Part shown: positions 1-12,229 of the stretch, in pieces
How the letters are laid out: the number at the start of each line of letters is the position of its first letter
Position numbering within the stretch: the first letter of the stretch is position 1
Source: Taxillus chinensis
Lineage: Eukaryota; Streptophyta; Magnoliopsida; Santalales; Loranthaceae
Length of the DNA stretch: 64,000 bases
NCBI GenBank assembly: GCA_023512835.1
Contig: CM042084.1
Span: 43,943,609 to 44,007,608, forward strand
Direction: 5' to 3'
Notes under the pieces: generated by a model
The model's database searches: none
Seen by the model: only the letters and a program-made list of their open reading frames with translations
What the model was told of the DNA's origin: nothing
Translations under genes and position numbers: made by a program

Positions 1-932
1 TTGTTATTTATCATTTTTTAAGTTTTAAAAATTATGATTTCAAGAGCTAAAATCATGAATTTAAGAAATATTACAAATTTCATGATTCTTAATATATTTA
101 ATTGTAATTTGAAATTTAATAGATAATGTAACATTTAAATTTTTTAGACATTATATATGGCTTTAAAAAATTGAAAATTGTGACAAAAAAATGTAAAAAA
201 TGTTACATATAGGAGTAAAAGAGATCTAAAGGACATTTGACCGACTACTTTGCATAAACTTGCAAGAACAAACAATTTAAACCTAACAAAGTTAAATTAG
301 AGTGCTCCAAGTCCATAGTTGCCAAAAGTGCATATAAGCCTAAGGCACAGCTAATGCGCTTTGCTATGGAAAAGCCTAGCGCAAAAGACTAAGCGCATAC
401 TTTGATGTGTTTTTGTTTGTGCTTTAGTACCTTTTTTTTTCCGCCTAATCTAAATGAAGTTATAGTTTTTTCAATTTTTTTAGAAGCAAAACAATAATAT
501 TTTAGTATTTTTGAGTAATGAAAATTTAAAATATATAAAAATCAATCCATATTTTAATAATATTAATGGTCATAAATATATATGTGATATACATATTAAA
601 ATTATACATTATGCGCTTTGTTTTAATAAAGCGCACATTTTTGGATTGCGTTTTGCCCTTAAGCCCAAAGGTTCCCTGGCATTTTGGGTGTGTTTGGGCT
701 TTTAACAACTATGCTATGTTTTCCTAGCTTAATATTGTTGGATAATGATATCCAGAACAAAATGATAATAGGACAACTAAAATTGGAATATTAAATCAGT
801 TGAATTTGCTCTTCCACAATACAAATAGAAAGTGTTTGCAAATTAGCTCCAATCCACTTCCACTTAAGACCAGCAGATTTTGAAGAAAAAAAACTGCAAC
901 TATATTCAATTGATAGAGATTTAAGAAAATAC
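1..932. other. AT-rich flank, probable last intron of UreD
   Basis: No coding exon is recognisable on either strand. The last visible UreD exon ends at 933 with a good donor (AAG|GTATTTTC read on the minus strand), so this stretch is most simply the start of the final UreD intron, with the terminal exon left of the window. A short hairpin lies at 612-635. Confidence 0.5.
612..635. repeat. short perfect hairpin
   Basis: Arms TGCGCTTT (612-619) and AAAGCGCA (628-635) are perfect inverted repeats around an 8-nt loop. Related GCGCTTT words occur near 354-400. Function unknown; it may be a fragment of a small inverted-repeat element. Confidence 0.5.
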
Positions 933-3325
933 CTTAGGACCAAAGGTGCTGCAAGAGCAAATGAAAGATGGTTTAGATGAGCAAGGATTCAATTCTGCCC
1001 TTTTGTGGCGTCTCAATGCAGAACGACTCTGTAATTCCTCAGACATAATCCTCTTTACACCTTCTTGAAACTGATCTTGAACATACTTCAACTTGGGCCT
1101 GAATCAATCAAGCGACTATTAATTGGTATATACCGATGTCCTCATAGATTATGAACACTCAAACAACACATTACTTCGTAAACAATATCAAAAGAACGCA
1201 GCACATGGCCTTAAAAAGTAAGTAACCTACCCCAATATTATGACCATGGCAATAACTTGGTAGCCCTGCATCCGTTCAGCAATCGACGAAATACCTCCCT
1301 GCTCTAGTAATAACTGTGTTGGAAATATAGAAAGGTAAAGCAAGAGAATGGAGATAGCCTTCACAGTTCACACAAACACCTACTATTAAATACTATGGTA
1401 TGTACCAGATATCAATTAAAGTAGGCAGTACAGCGAAGAAGGGAAGATATAACCAGTTAGTAACATAAAACAACAATTAACAATTATTAATGGCAAGAGG
1501 GGAGAGCAAATGGCCGAACACAGAATCAAGTCTAACCATAAAGCAATTCACATATTGAATTGAGTGCCTACAAGCATTGGCACATTCTGATGGAACGATT
1601 TGCATGCACAGAGACAAGAATGTTAGCAGTAGCACATTACCGTATCAAAAAATAGAGGCTGATTGCCATTTATAAAGATATAATTTGTACTTTTGTATAG
1701 CTCAAAATCCCATTTTTCTCCACTTTCATGCCGACCACTGGTAATCCAATCCACAAAGACCAAATTAGAATCAGAAAGAACACTAAAGACTTGCTTCTGC
1801 GAATATCTTGCAGTGGAGAAACATGTCACTGGGTCTGGAATATAGGCAAATAATGCATCACTTCCAATTTTTACCTACTGCATGGCATAAATTAGCCACT
1901 GTTACTAAAAATTGCTTGTCGGATGAAACAGTTACAAAAAAGTAAATACACTTAAATTAAGCCCTTCACATTTTTAATAACAAAAATAATGTCCCCAATT
2001 TCTCACAAAGCTTCCTGTTTATAATAGATAAAAGTTTGTGCAAATTTCCCTTCATCTTTATAGCTATATATTTAAAAAAACAAAAACAAAAAAGCCAACT
2101 ATTGAAACAGAGAATGAGTTGTTTCAACAATTGGAGTTTGCCCACAAAAATTGGATGATTTGACCCCATTTCACTTGCAATGCATTTAATCATAAAATGA
2201 CAACTTTTAGATATGAGCATCATAGAAAATGATGTTCAACTAATAAATAATAAGTGTAGAAAATCTGAAAAATATGTGAGCACCATCACTTGAGGATGAG
2301 GTAATGACAAACAGGCATGTTCCTTGGGAACCAAATTCACTTTGAAAAGCAAATTAAATTGGTTTTTTTCATTTTGAAAATTTGCCGGAAAATACCTTTT
2401 TATTTACAGAGCTTATTTAAAACAGTTCATAGCATCAATTCCTTAGAGCCATCAAACTTAAAACAATTTATAGCTATAAACAAATATAGAAATATAAATG
2501 ACTGATAAAAGTAGTTCAATAAAAACCAATTTCATAAATGCGGTATTGATTCTGAACCACACGGGAATAAATTAATAAGCAGATTTAATAAACATAAAAA
2601 GAAGCTATTACCTCCAGGACCTGTTCTGAGCATTTTGATCCCACAGACTTGTACACCTGTCCCAGGAAGAAGCCAGAAAAATCTAAGACCTAACATAAAA
2701 ATAGAACACAACTGGAGCATAAAACATAACCCATTAGCCGTTGAATGAGAAAACAACATATAGAGAAAGAAATATCAAATTACTGATATTGAGTCAAAAG
2801 AACACAACCTTAGTAGAAGCTTGAGTTGTCAAAACTGAAGTGCAGCCATCTCCAATTGTAAATTCACATGAAACCGAATCCCCCTATGGCCATTGTAAAT
2901 AAAAACCCAAGAAAAAAAAACTAACAAAAAAAGAATTTCTCTTAATCCAAAGACATACAGACACGAAGCCACCACCATAGGTGAGACTGTAAATCCAAAC
3001 AGCATCAGTTCCGGATGGACCCACCTAAAAAGGATCAAATTTAACTCTATTAGTCAACATAGATTTCATTTCGTCGATGATTAGTTATCTGACAACCGGG
3101 GTTTCAGTACCCAGCGGAAGCAATAACATTAATATCGGATTGTCGATCACAAGAGAGGAAACTGAAGGCTGATCATAGGTTGTTGTCATGCATATGAATG
3201 CGAATCAAAGTGAGGTAGTATTAAACCTTTCGTGGGATGATGAATTTGAGAGGGTACTTGGAGAAGCAGCGAGTGGCTTTGGATCTGCCTCCCACTTTCT
3301 CCACAACCAATGATCCAGTTTGCAT
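933..3325 (-). CDS. UreD: urease accessory protein UreD (partial, 7 exons, last exon missing)
   Basis: Family role: UreD works with UreF and UreG in the cytosol to insert nickel into apo-urease. Exons on the minus strand are 3325-3227, 3024-2959, 2883-2809, 2656-2612, 1874-1641, 1313-1231 and 1098-933. All have GT donors and AG acceptors and join in frame to 256 codons. The start ATG at 3325 opens MQTGSLVVEKVGG. Diagnostic UreD motifs follow: TDAVWIYSLTYGGGFVSGD (about residues 39-57), CEFTIGDGC, TTQASTKVYKSVGSKCSEQ, PVTCFSTARYSQKQVF and DWITSGRHESGEKWDF (mid-protein), then SSIAERMQGYQ and, at the visible end, ICSCSTFGPK. Plant homologues continue for a few tens of residues in a further exon, which I could not find down to base 1. 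The gene looks intact otherwise. It is in the same orientation as the potassium transporter about 15 kb away, with no sign of co-regulation. The fusion of exons was done by eye, so boundaries could shift by a base. Confidence 0.93.
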
Positions 3326-5246
3326 CTCTCTGTTCCTCTATATGCCTCTTCGGAGTGTCTCTTCGCTTCGCCAAGGAAAACTGCGGCTTGATGTCTATGT
3401 CGGCGAGTACAGGGAGGGTAATTTCAGCTACTAAACGGAAAAGGAGCGTGCAGCAGCGTGCTAGAAGTAGGTAGGTGTTGTGTTGCGCATCTTATCCGCG
3501 GTACACTTGCTGGTATTAAATTAGAAAAATGGTATTGTGTCGGGGGGAGGGGCTTGAATCTTGAGAAAAAATATAACATGACATGAAATCTTGACTTAGA
3601 GCGTATTTTTTAGAAATTTAAGTGCAGCAAACTATTTATGATGCTGTTTCATATCTACAAATTTAAAAAAAAATAGAACTAAATCGGACTATGTAAAGTT
3701 ATAATCATTTGAAGTTTTTATCAAAAATTATAGTTGACAGAGCTGAAAACCCGTAAATCTAATCATAGGAGACATAATCGAGGCTTGCTCGATGTCCGCT
3801 TGAAGCGTGTTCGATACTTTAGAGCCTCTGTTTGACGTCCGCTTGAACAGGACTTCAAGCATATGCACTCGAGTCTCAAGCTCGAGTTCCCATTTGAGTA
3901 AGGGTTTGGGAGCGCGTAGAATCGTGAAAAAAATATTGATATGGCTTATTGATATGGCTTATTCTACGTCAATCGAAAACACAAAAATGACGCAATACCG
4001 ATTGTACCTAGCAACTGCTCATTAAATAAATATTTTTTTTGTCTATATGTTGACCACATAACCTGCTATAAATATTTTTTATATTTCTTTACTTCACCGC
4101 TCTTTGTTTCACAAAATAAATAAATTTGTAAAATATTTATCTGGAAAAAATATAATTATTTTTCATTGTTTATTTAGGAAAAAAAATGTTTAAAACACAT
4201 TTTTTTAAAAAAATCTTTTATTGAACGAGAAGAGTTTTGGAAAATAACTTTTGAATTTAAGAAATAGAAATTATTTTCTTTAAAAATATAATAATATTTT
4301 TCATTAATAATAAAAATTAATTTTTTGTCAACTAACACCAAAAAGTAAAAATTATTTTCATAAGAATTTATTTGACACTTATACACTTCTACTTAATTAT
4401 TATTAAGTCCAACTAGGTTTATTTTATTTGACATTATCATTCATTGGTTTATGGACCCAACATATTTTAAGCCTATGCTTATTCTTTTTTAAAAATATTT
4501 TAATATTATAAATAATTATAAATATAATTTTTTAAATACATGTTTAAAATCTAATTTACATTTACAAAATAAAAACCTCGAATTCAAAATTATATGTAAT
4601 TTTTTGAAAAAGTTTATTATTGAATATAGATTTAGGTTCCTTATGCTATGTTGATTTAAAACTTATTTTACTGTAAATTTAAATGAAAAAAAGTCCTAAT
4701 AGACTAGAGAGGGATTAACTCACAAATTAAAACTTAACATAAACATGCATTCAAACTGCAAGCAAGATTATCAAAATTGAGATTTTATCTAAAAACATTT
4801 TAACTAGAAAAAATTAGAATCGTAAAACCAACATTTTATTAAATTTAATACCCATTAAATATGTGTCATGTTTTCCATCCTTTTGATCTACATCTATAAT
4901 TGGTATGTATGTATTTTAATTATTGGTAAGTAAAACTCTAATTTAATTTTAGATGGTTCACACTTGCATGTTGGGTATAATTAAAAGTAAGCTTGGAGGC
5001 TTGCGATGCGATGATGTTAGACCCTTTGATTTCTCATAAGGTACCAGGTAGAGTCCTAAAAGTAACATCTATTGATCCCTGGTTGGTATCGTTTATGGTT
5101 GAGACTAGGATGATATTTGATTGTCTTTGAGCCCGATGGGCGAGGAGGGCCTGCCTTCTTATGTGGGCTGCCTGCCCCGCCTCTTGTAAGTCCATGCCAT
5201 TGTGTGCAACAAGCAACCAACGAACTCGGCATGGGATCGTGCTAAG
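3326..5246. other. AT-rich intergenic region upstream of UreD
   Basis: This holds the UreD 5' leader and presumed promoter on the minus strand; I could not fix a TATA box. The rest is AT-rich with short poly-A/T runs and no convincing ORF, apart from a dispersed repeat copy near 3930-4018. Base composition rises in GC from about 5000. Confidence 0.5.
3930..4018 (-). repeat. dispersed repeat, copy 1
   Basis: Read on the minus strand this matches 22744-22830 read on the plus strand over about 85 bp. Both contain TAGGTACAA, then CGTCATTTTTG or CGCCATTTTTGCG, then GAATAAGC and a run of T followed by TCAC. Similarity is roughly 70 percent by eye. A 13-bp tandem duplication (GATATGGCTTATT twice) lies inside this copy at about 3938-3963. 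Family unknown; a MITE or other small DNA element would fit. Confidence 0.4.
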
Positions 5247-5487
5247 GAAACCGAATCAAGAACGATGCTCTCCAGGCCATCGCCACAATGTGCTCATGGG
5301 CTGCACCCCAACGATAGCAATACAATGACTCTCGGCAACGAATATCACGGCTCTTTGCATTGATGAAGAATGTAGCGAAATGCGATAACCGATGCGTTGT
5401 TGAGAGTCATTGCATTGTTATCATAGGGGTGCGGCTCACGAGCGCATCATGGCGATGGCCTGGGGAGCATTGTCCTTGGTTCGGTTC
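5247..5487. repeat. long imperfect inverted repeat (about 96-bp arms, 50-nt loop)
   Basis: The left arm 5247-5342 pairs with the reverse complement of 5393-5487 along its whole length at about 80 percent identity. Shared blocks include CCAGGCCATCGCCA and CAATGACTCTC. Nearly all differences are transitions (A/G or C/T), many of which would still pair as G:U in RNA. The loop is 5343-5392. The hairpin sits in a GC-richer block (about 5000-5840) that I could not classify. It may be an inverted duplication of a gene fragment, a MITE-like element or a young small-RNA hairpin. Confidence 0.7.
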
Positions 5488-6330
5488 ATGTTGCCCCCAC
5501 AGCCGCCGCCCTCGCGGGTTCGGTTTGTTTGGGGTGGACGTTGGCCTCTCATGAGTTCCTGTTTGGCCAACTAAAAATACGCGGTCCACGTTGCACAACA
5601 CTCGGCGGTCGGTGGATGACACCTGGTTTTGTCCCATTGCCTTGCTGGCCGACAATGCCTCATGATGCGGCAAGGTCCGAGCATGACGAGGTTCTCACCC
5701 TCTCTGGCGCCCCCTTCCAAAGGACTTGAGTCTAATTTGCCATTGAGGACGCTTCTACAGACTGCAATTCATGCAGCGAAGCTGAACGATTTTCAAGCTA
5801 GGTTGTTCCTGGTTCGCTCGATTGTTGATAATTTTTGAGATTCCATGTATGCCCCTATATTATCAATTATATTTGACATGCTACAATTTATCCGAACACT
5901 TTACACAGCCAACCTAACCACATCTACTAGCCATATAATTATAAAATCAAAATTTTTTATACAATTTTACCATGATTTCATTATTTTGTCACCCAAGCTC
6001 AACTAATTTCGATTTTGGCAATGATCATACGCGAAATACATATGTAAAATTGTAAAATCATATGATTTTACAAGTTAAATTGTGATTTCGATAACCTTGG
6101 CTATAAGAACACATAAACAAGATTTAAAAAAAACAAAACAAAATAGTGTGTGTTCTCAATTTTAAATATAATATAATTTGCGAGTGCACATAATCATACA
6201 AATAATAAAGTATTTATAAAGAAACAAATAATTATGCTTGTGTGACTTCAGCTGTTATGACTCATATGCTATCGCTTTGTGCTCTTGCATTAAGACACAC
6301 CCTAAATGCAATCATAGATGCATCATAATA
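5488..6330. other. unclassified sequence between hairpin and gypsy element
   Basis: Up to about 5840 it is GC-richer and open in several short frames with no recognised motif. From 5840 to 6330 it is AT-rich, includes a perfect 20-bp palindrome at 6052-6071, and ends in the target duplication TAATA (6326-6330) of the gypsy element. Confidence 0.4.
6052..6071. repeat. perfect 20-bp palindrome
   Basis: GTAAAATCATATGATTTTAC reads identically on both strands. It lies within about 150 bp of AT-rich sequence rich in related AAAATC/GATTTT words, which suggests the centre of an eroded inverted-repeat element. Confidence 0.7.
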
Positions 6331-7545
6331 TGTCACGCCCCCGAATTCCAAGAAAACCCGGAACCAGGAACATGACTTCCCCTTGCCCGCACCCGATAAG
6401 TCAAGGGGTTGGTGACTAGCACCAATGGAGACTACACCGCGGGTGCTGTCTCAAATATGTAACCCTGTACGATCATACATCAAGGATAATCCTGTACTTT
6501 CTCATATATCATCATGCATACAATGAGTCAAACAATCATACGACATCACATCACAAACAAGATGCAAATATAACCGTCCACGGACCCATGTCTGAGATAC
6601 AAACATAATACAATACACAATACAACATACATTATTGTAGCATACATCGAGTAGTGGGCACGTCCTCCTGGAAGAAAGTCCTCCACTAGTCTCAGGTCAC
6701 ACCTGAAAAAGGTAAACAACAAGTAGGGGTGAGCGACAAGCTCGTTAGGTGACCCCAACACTCCACATCATGCGGACATACAAGTCTATACTACATGCTC
6801 GTGTACTCGTGCACCGTGTAGTGTGCACAATCAACAGGACTCGACCTGCAAACAGACATCAGGACTCGGCCTGCCTATACAGGACAACTTGTCCACGATC
6901 CTCCATGGGATCCCAGCTCGGGCACTTAGCCCTAGCTCCACGAGCTCAACGACTCAACTCAGGCCTTAGCCTATCCACAGCGCAATATGCCCGGCCATAG
7001 TCGCCACACAGGCCTGCCATCGGTGCATATGCCTGCTATGTCAACCACATAGCACCATCGGTGCATCACGGTGAGAACCCAAACAAGTCACGGAGTCCAT
7101 GCCTCAATACCTCACACCAACATACTAACATGAGTATGGCATGTCATTCTCAACATTTCCTTTGGAACTGTAGCCGTCTTCACAAGTAAAACCTCAATCC
7201 TTGATTTATGAAGGAAGTACCCATAACAGCTATTTTCTTGAAATCAAAAGTCCCAGGCATTGGGTTCCCATATCATAAATAAGATAATCTGATTTTTGGG
7301 GATTTTTCTGAGATGTCTAACCCCACTTTCCAAAAATTGACCACTACGAACTTTTGGGTTTTTCCGAGATTTTACACTAAATCCCAATTTTCACATTTTG
7401 AAAGAGTGAGAATTAATTTTTCTAGTATTTTTCTTTGAATCCCAATGGGGGGGATTTCGTTATTTACATTGTAACTTAAGTATAATACTTTAATGGTTAC
7501 AATGTAAATGGTCCAGTCGCGATGCGATTACACTGCTGCGAACAT

Positions 7546-7890
7546 CTTGCTGATCCGGACTACTGATCCGGACTAACTACTCTGACTACTGATCCGGACT
7601 AACTCCTCCGGACTACTGATCCGGACTAACGCTCGGACTACGATCCGGACAAACGCTCCGGACACTGCGGTTCGGACTAACTACTCCGGACTAATCGCTC
7701 CGGACTATCGCTCCGCACTAACTCCTCCTGGACTGCGATCCGAACTAATCGCTCCGGACTACTGATCCGGACTAACTAAGTTGCTTGACTCCATAGTCGC
7801 TGACTACGAAGTCGCTGACTCCACAACTCTTGACTCCATAGTCCTGATTCCACAATCGCTGACTCCATAGCGCTGACTACGAAGTTGCTT
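7546..7890. repeat. minisatellite inside gypsy LTR
   Basis: About 20 degenerate copies of a 12-13-bp unit, consensus GATCCGGACTAAC or CTCCGGACTAAC, are followed by copies of a second unit close to TTGACTCCATAGTCGC. Comparable tracts with different lengths occur in the other long LTR copies in the window, so the array is a family feature that changes quickly. Confidence 0.85.
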
Positions 7891-8360
7891 GATCGTCCGT
7901 CGACCCTAACACTCGCCAGTGGTACTGTTCATCGTCGTTTTTGGCACGTTATTCGTCTGGAAGCAACCCAGTGACCCCCAAGACACTCATAAACACATGT
8001 TTTACGCAATAAACTGTAATATTTACCTCAAAACACATCTTAAACGCCTCTAATTCGCACGATAACATCATAAATACACACAAATCATATATTCATCTAG
8101 ATCTAAATCTAGACCCCCATGGTTGACTTCTCAACCCTCATAAAATACACACTCATACAACCACAGATCACATATTCAAAGATAGGATCGAGATAAGACA
8201 GTTAAGGACACCTACCTGGAAAGGTTTATTGCGATCCACGAGCTCCAATCGCCCCAAAATCGCCAAGAAAGCTCTTCACGCTCTTCACCTTCTATCTCTC
8301 TCTCTTGCTCAAACATGCATGCACCAATAATTGGCAATTAAAGAGCTAAGGCGGTTCTAA

Positions 8361-8375
8361 ATTATATATATATAC
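8361..8375 (-). promoter_or_regulatory. candidate LTR TATA box
   Basis: On the minus strand the LTR reads GGTATATATATATAATT about 340 bp from its start. Downstream in element sense comes GAGAGAGAGA and later CCAGGTAGGTGTCC, a good splice-donor match. This TATA, GA-tract and donor order recurs in the other long LTRs. Promoter use is inferred. Confidence 0.45.
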
Positions 8376-8709
8376 CATTGCCAATAATTGGCCTTCCAGG
8401 AATAATTGACCCGAACGCAATAATTGACCTCCCGAGGTCACGAACTCCAAATTGAGTCAAATTATCATCAAAATGCTCGAAAAGACGAGCACAACACTGT
8501 TCGGATATTATCACACTCAAATGACTGCTCAAATGCAAAGTCAACCAATAAACCCCGAAAAGTCAACAATCGGGTCAAACGGGGCCCAAATTCGAAATCG
8601 GGCCCAAGTACGATCAAAATGTTCACATCGACGGCTACACTACCGCCCAGATAGTTACATTCCCATAAAATGACTATCTCTCAAAACTACCCAAATACGA
8701 ATCTTTACA

Positions 8710-8722
8710 TCCTCCCCACCTT
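8710..8722 (-). other. polypurine tract of element A
   Basis: The minus strand reads AAGGTGGGGAGGA directly against the 3' LTR, the expected site and composition of a plus-strand priming tract. The same tract borders other copies of the family, for example at 60232. Confidence 0.8.
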
Positions 8723-9019
8723 AGGACTTTTCGTCCTCAAAAATAAAACACATGCCCAAAAGACATAGCAAAATCCAAGCTCAAGCACCGCACAAAGAAC
8801 AAGACACAAAATATGATCATCAACCTGATCACCAACCACACAGGTGCAATGCAACTCACAACAAGCCAAAAAGGCTCACACGATGCCAGGATGCCAACAA
8901 TCAACAAGCTACACAATATCTCAAACAATATATGGAAAACAAATGCATAAAACATAACTCATACCTCAAGGAAGGTCCTCACATTCTCCCTACCTCAGGA
9001 TCGATCGTCCTCGAACGGC

Positions 9020-9439
9020 TCAGGATGAAGAACCCGCATCCTGGCTCTCTTTCTCCCAAGTCTGCTCCTCCATGCCTCGGTGTTGCCATAACACCCGAAC
9101 TAGTGGGATCGTCTTGCCTCGCAAGACCTGGTCCCGCTTGTCCAAAATCCGTGTCGGCATCTCAACAACGGCACCATCATCGCCCAAGTCTATCTCGCGA
9201 TAGTCCAACACATGAGAAGGATCTGGGTGATCTCGCCTCAATCGAGACACATGAAACACATCATGTACTCGTGCTAACTTTGGTGGCAAAGCTAATCTGT
9301 AAGCTACTGCGCCCACGGTGGCAACAATCTCAAACGGCCCCACAAAACGAGGGGAAAGTTTGGATCCACGTCCAAACCTCCGATGCCCTCGACGTGGTGA
9401 AACCCACAAAAATACACGGTCACCCACCTCAAACCGCAA
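9020..9439 (-). pseudogene. integrase C-terminus with chromodomain-like tail (element A)
   Basis: An open stretch of 139 codons begins [18 protein letters not shown] and continues with [13 protein letters not shown], the GPF/Y module of gypsy integrases. Then come [18 protein letters not shown] and, near the end, [20 protein letters not shown], which has the V.W and E..TWE pattern of Tekay/Del chromodomain tails. In chromoviruses this tail is thought to guide integration to particular chromatin. This segment is the best preserved part of element A's pol. It is listed as a pseudogene because the upstream frame is interrupted. Confidence 0.85.
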
Positions 9440-10400
9440 AGGTCGACGCCTCTGGTCCGCATAGGACTTCGCCTACTCTGCCTGTCAACATGCGCTGTCG
9501 AATCACCGCACTATCTCTGTGGTCTCTCGAACCATATCGGGACCGAGAACTGCTATCTCTCCCGTCTGTGTCCAACACAAGGGTGATCTACAAGGCCGCC
9601 CATACGGCGCCTCATACGGAGCCATCCCAATCGTGGCCTGATAATCGTTGTTGTAAGAGAACTCCACCAAAGGAAGGTGAGTCTCCCAACAACCTCCAAA
9701 ATCTAGGACACAGGCACGCAACATATCCTCGAGCGTCCGAATCGTCCACTCCGACCGACCATCCGTCTGCGGATGAAAGGCTATCTTGAGGTTCACCCTA
9801 GTACCCAAGGCTCGCGCAATCGTCTCCAAAACCGAGAGGTGAACCTCGCGTCCCGATCGATACAATAGACAATGGGACTACATGCAACCGCATAATAAGA
9901 TCAATATACCTCCGTCCCAAAGTCCTCACTGGGTCTGTCTCTCGAATCGGAATAAAATGTGCCGATTTGGTCAATCGGTCGACAACTACCCATATGGTGT
10001 CGTGTCCCCCGGAACGAGGAAGTCCAAGTGACAAAATCCATGGTTATGTGGCCCATTTCCACTCGCACCGGCAAGGATCGCAACTCACCAGCTGATCTCG
10101 GGTGCTGCGCCTTGACCTGGCGACAGGTCAAACACCTCCTCGCAAAATCAGCAACGGCCTTCTTCAGGCCTGGCCACCAAACGCCTCCTCACGGCATGGT
10201 ACATCTTGGTCCCACCAGGATGTACAGCTAGCCGTGACTAGTGAAATTCCCCGAAGAACCTCCTCCTGAAGAGAAGTGGGAACTATCGGTCGACCCCTAT
10301 ACCTCAATATATACTCGGCATCCTCGGTCCAATCATAAGATGTCTGCCCAGGTCCGAATCCTGTCCCTGATGACCTCACGGTCAACGTCCCCCCAGTGAT
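9440..10400 (-). pseudogene. integrase zinc finger and catalytic core (element A)
   Basis: In element order there is an H2C2-type zinc region (remnants ending in CRQVKAQH), then MDFVTWTSS with the first core aspartate, VVDRLTKSAHFIPIRET, a damaged second aspartate region (intact copies read SDRDARFTS), and [20 protein letters not shown] near the catalytic glutamate. It continues to [20 protein letters not shown]. At least four frame changes separate these pieces. The core would insert cDNA into the chromosome if intact. Confidence 0.85.
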
Positions 10401-10403
10401 CCT

Positions 10404-10882
10404 CTATGATCTGCGCGCCGTAACTCGAGGACCGCGACAATAACACCGAGGGTCCCTCGCCCCTCGCTGGTCACCATCTCGCAACCTCATCGCCGCTAAC
10501 TGTCCCATCATTTCCCATTCCTTAATGGCACAATGGGCCACCACGGCCCTGCTCTTCCTACTTAGAGCATCTGCCACCACATTACCCTTCGCAGGGGTAT
10601 ACATCATATCAAACCGAAACGCTGTAGGTACTCCACCCACCGCCTCTGCCTAAGGTTCAGATCTCGCCGAGAGAAGATATACCGCAAGCTCTTGTGGTCC
10701 GTATATATCACAAACTTCTCCCCAAGGAGATAATGTTGCCCGCTCTTAAGTGCAAAGATCACTGCAGCCAACTCCAAATCATGCGTGGGATAGTTCGCTC
10801 ATATGGTCTCAACCGCCTAGACCCATAAGCAATCACCTGTCAAGTCCGCATCAACACACAACCCAGTCCCACCCTAGAAGCA
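10404..10882 (-). pseudogene. RNase H region (element A)
   Basis: Pieces read in broken minus frames include the domain end, MMYTPAKGNVVADALSRKSR, typical of gypsy RNase H, and the linker to integrase (AIKEWEMMGQLAAM). Upstream parts match the cleaner copy at 49978-50202 (THDLELAAVIFALKSWQHYL). Frames are interrupted by single-base gaps. Confidence 0.8.
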
Positions 10883-12075
10883 TCACAATACACCTCGAAA
10901 GGTACACCCTCCTGTGGAAGAATCAAAATAGGTGCTTGAGGTCAATCGTGCCTTCAGCTCCATGAAAGCACTCTCACAAGCCTCAGACCAAACAAAAGGA
11001 ACTCCCTTCCTGGTCGGGTTTGTCATAGGAGCCGCCAACCTGGAAAAATCCTCCACGAACCTCCGATAGTAGCCTGCCAAACCAAGGAAGCTACGAATCT
11101 CAAACACATTCGTGGGCCTCTTCCATGACATAATCGCCTCGATCTTCTCGGGATCCACCGTGATACCCTCCGAAGATACCACATGCCCCAAGAAGTGTAC
11201 CTGTTGCAACCAGAAGTCACATTTCGTGAACTTCGCGTACAACCGATGCTCCCGTAAGGTCTACAACACAACATACAAATGCTCCTCATGCTCCCTCTTG
11301 GTCGCTGAATAGACCAAAATATCGTCGATGAGCACCACAACGAACATATCTAAATACGGAGCAAATACCTGGTTCATCAATCCCATAAACACTGCTTTGG
11401 AGCATTCGTGAGCCCAAACGGCATCACAAGCCACTCATAATGCCCATAGCGACAACTGAATGCGGTCTTAGGGATATTTGCCTCCCTAACCCTCAACTAA
11501 TGGTATCCAGATCTCAAGTCTATCTTGGAAAACTATCTCGCACCGCGAAACTGATCGAACAAGTCATCGATCCTCGGCAATGGGTACCTGTTCTTCACAA
11601 TCACCTGGTTCGGCTTCCAGGTAGTCTATACACAACCCAAGTGAGCCATCCGCCTTCTTGGCGAACAACACTGGAGCACCCCACGGTGAGCTACTCCGCC
11701 TGATAAAGCCTCGTGCCAAAAGATCGTCTATCTGTCTCTTGAGCTCGCTAAGCTCGTCGGTGCCATCCTGTAGGCCGCTAACCTGATCGGTGTTGTCCCT
11801 GGCAACAACTCGATCGAAAACTTTACCTCCCTCACGGGTGGCAAACCGACCAAGTCCTCGGGAAACACATCCGGGAACCGATCTACAATGGGTGGCAAAA
11901 TAGCCTTCCCCTCTCTTCTCCTGTCAAGCAACGTCAAGTTGGCTAACCGGTGGGTCACATCACCCCACCCATGCCTCAAAGGTCCCAACCTTGCATGCCT
12001 CCTCGGTCCACTCACCCACAAAGACACCCCGCGTGCCCTCTTGGTGTGAGGAACGTCACACGCCGTCGAAAACAA
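10883..12075 (-). pseudogene. reverse transcriptase (element A)
   Basis: The N-terminal side (12075-11728) carries [20 protein letters not shown] and the palm entry motif. The thumb and connection side (11242-10883) reads [20 protein letters not shown], then [20 protein letters not shown] and [19 protein letters not shown]. The F.DD catalytic box lies near 11300-11340 out of the main frame; the intact form FIDDILVYS is visible in the copy at 50555-50839. This is clearly gypsy RT, disrupted between the two open parts. Confidence 0.88.
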
Positions 12076-12229
12076 TCAATCTTGGCCTCCACGGAGACCA
12101 ACCAATCCATACCCAGGATAACATCAAAATCATCTAACTCCATGATATACAAATCACACAACAGGTTAACACCCCCAAGTGTTACCTGACAAGCGCGACG
12201 ATATTCTCAAGTATCACAAGTCCACCCAA

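Larger units (their letters stand above)
6331..8709 (-). repeat. element A left LTR (3' LTR in element sense)
   Basis: 2379 bp, beginning TGTCACGCCCCCGAATTCC and ending CGAATCTTTACA. It aligns along its length with 14245-16647. In element sense it starts TGTAAAGATTCG next to a purine-rich tract. It contains a minisatellite (7546-7890) and a TATA-rich promoter candidate (8361-8375). Confidence 0.95.

Noticed and set aside
5407..5673. 88-codon minus ORF and other ORFs in the 5000-5840 GC-richer block
   Set aside because: No recognisable domain, several frames open at once, and part of it is the right arm of the hairpin. Recorded only as unclassified sequence.
7546..7890. Regular short repeats that might suggest a CRISPR array
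   Set aside because: Units are contiguous 12-16-bp minisatellite copies without unique spacers, inside a plant LTR, and they recur in every LTR copy.
8752..9789. 345-codon plus-strand ORF, the longest plus ORF in the window
   Set aside because: It is antisense to the gypsy integrase and chromodomain region (minus strand, with clear motifs). Its composition follows from that coding sequence and it has no motif of its own.
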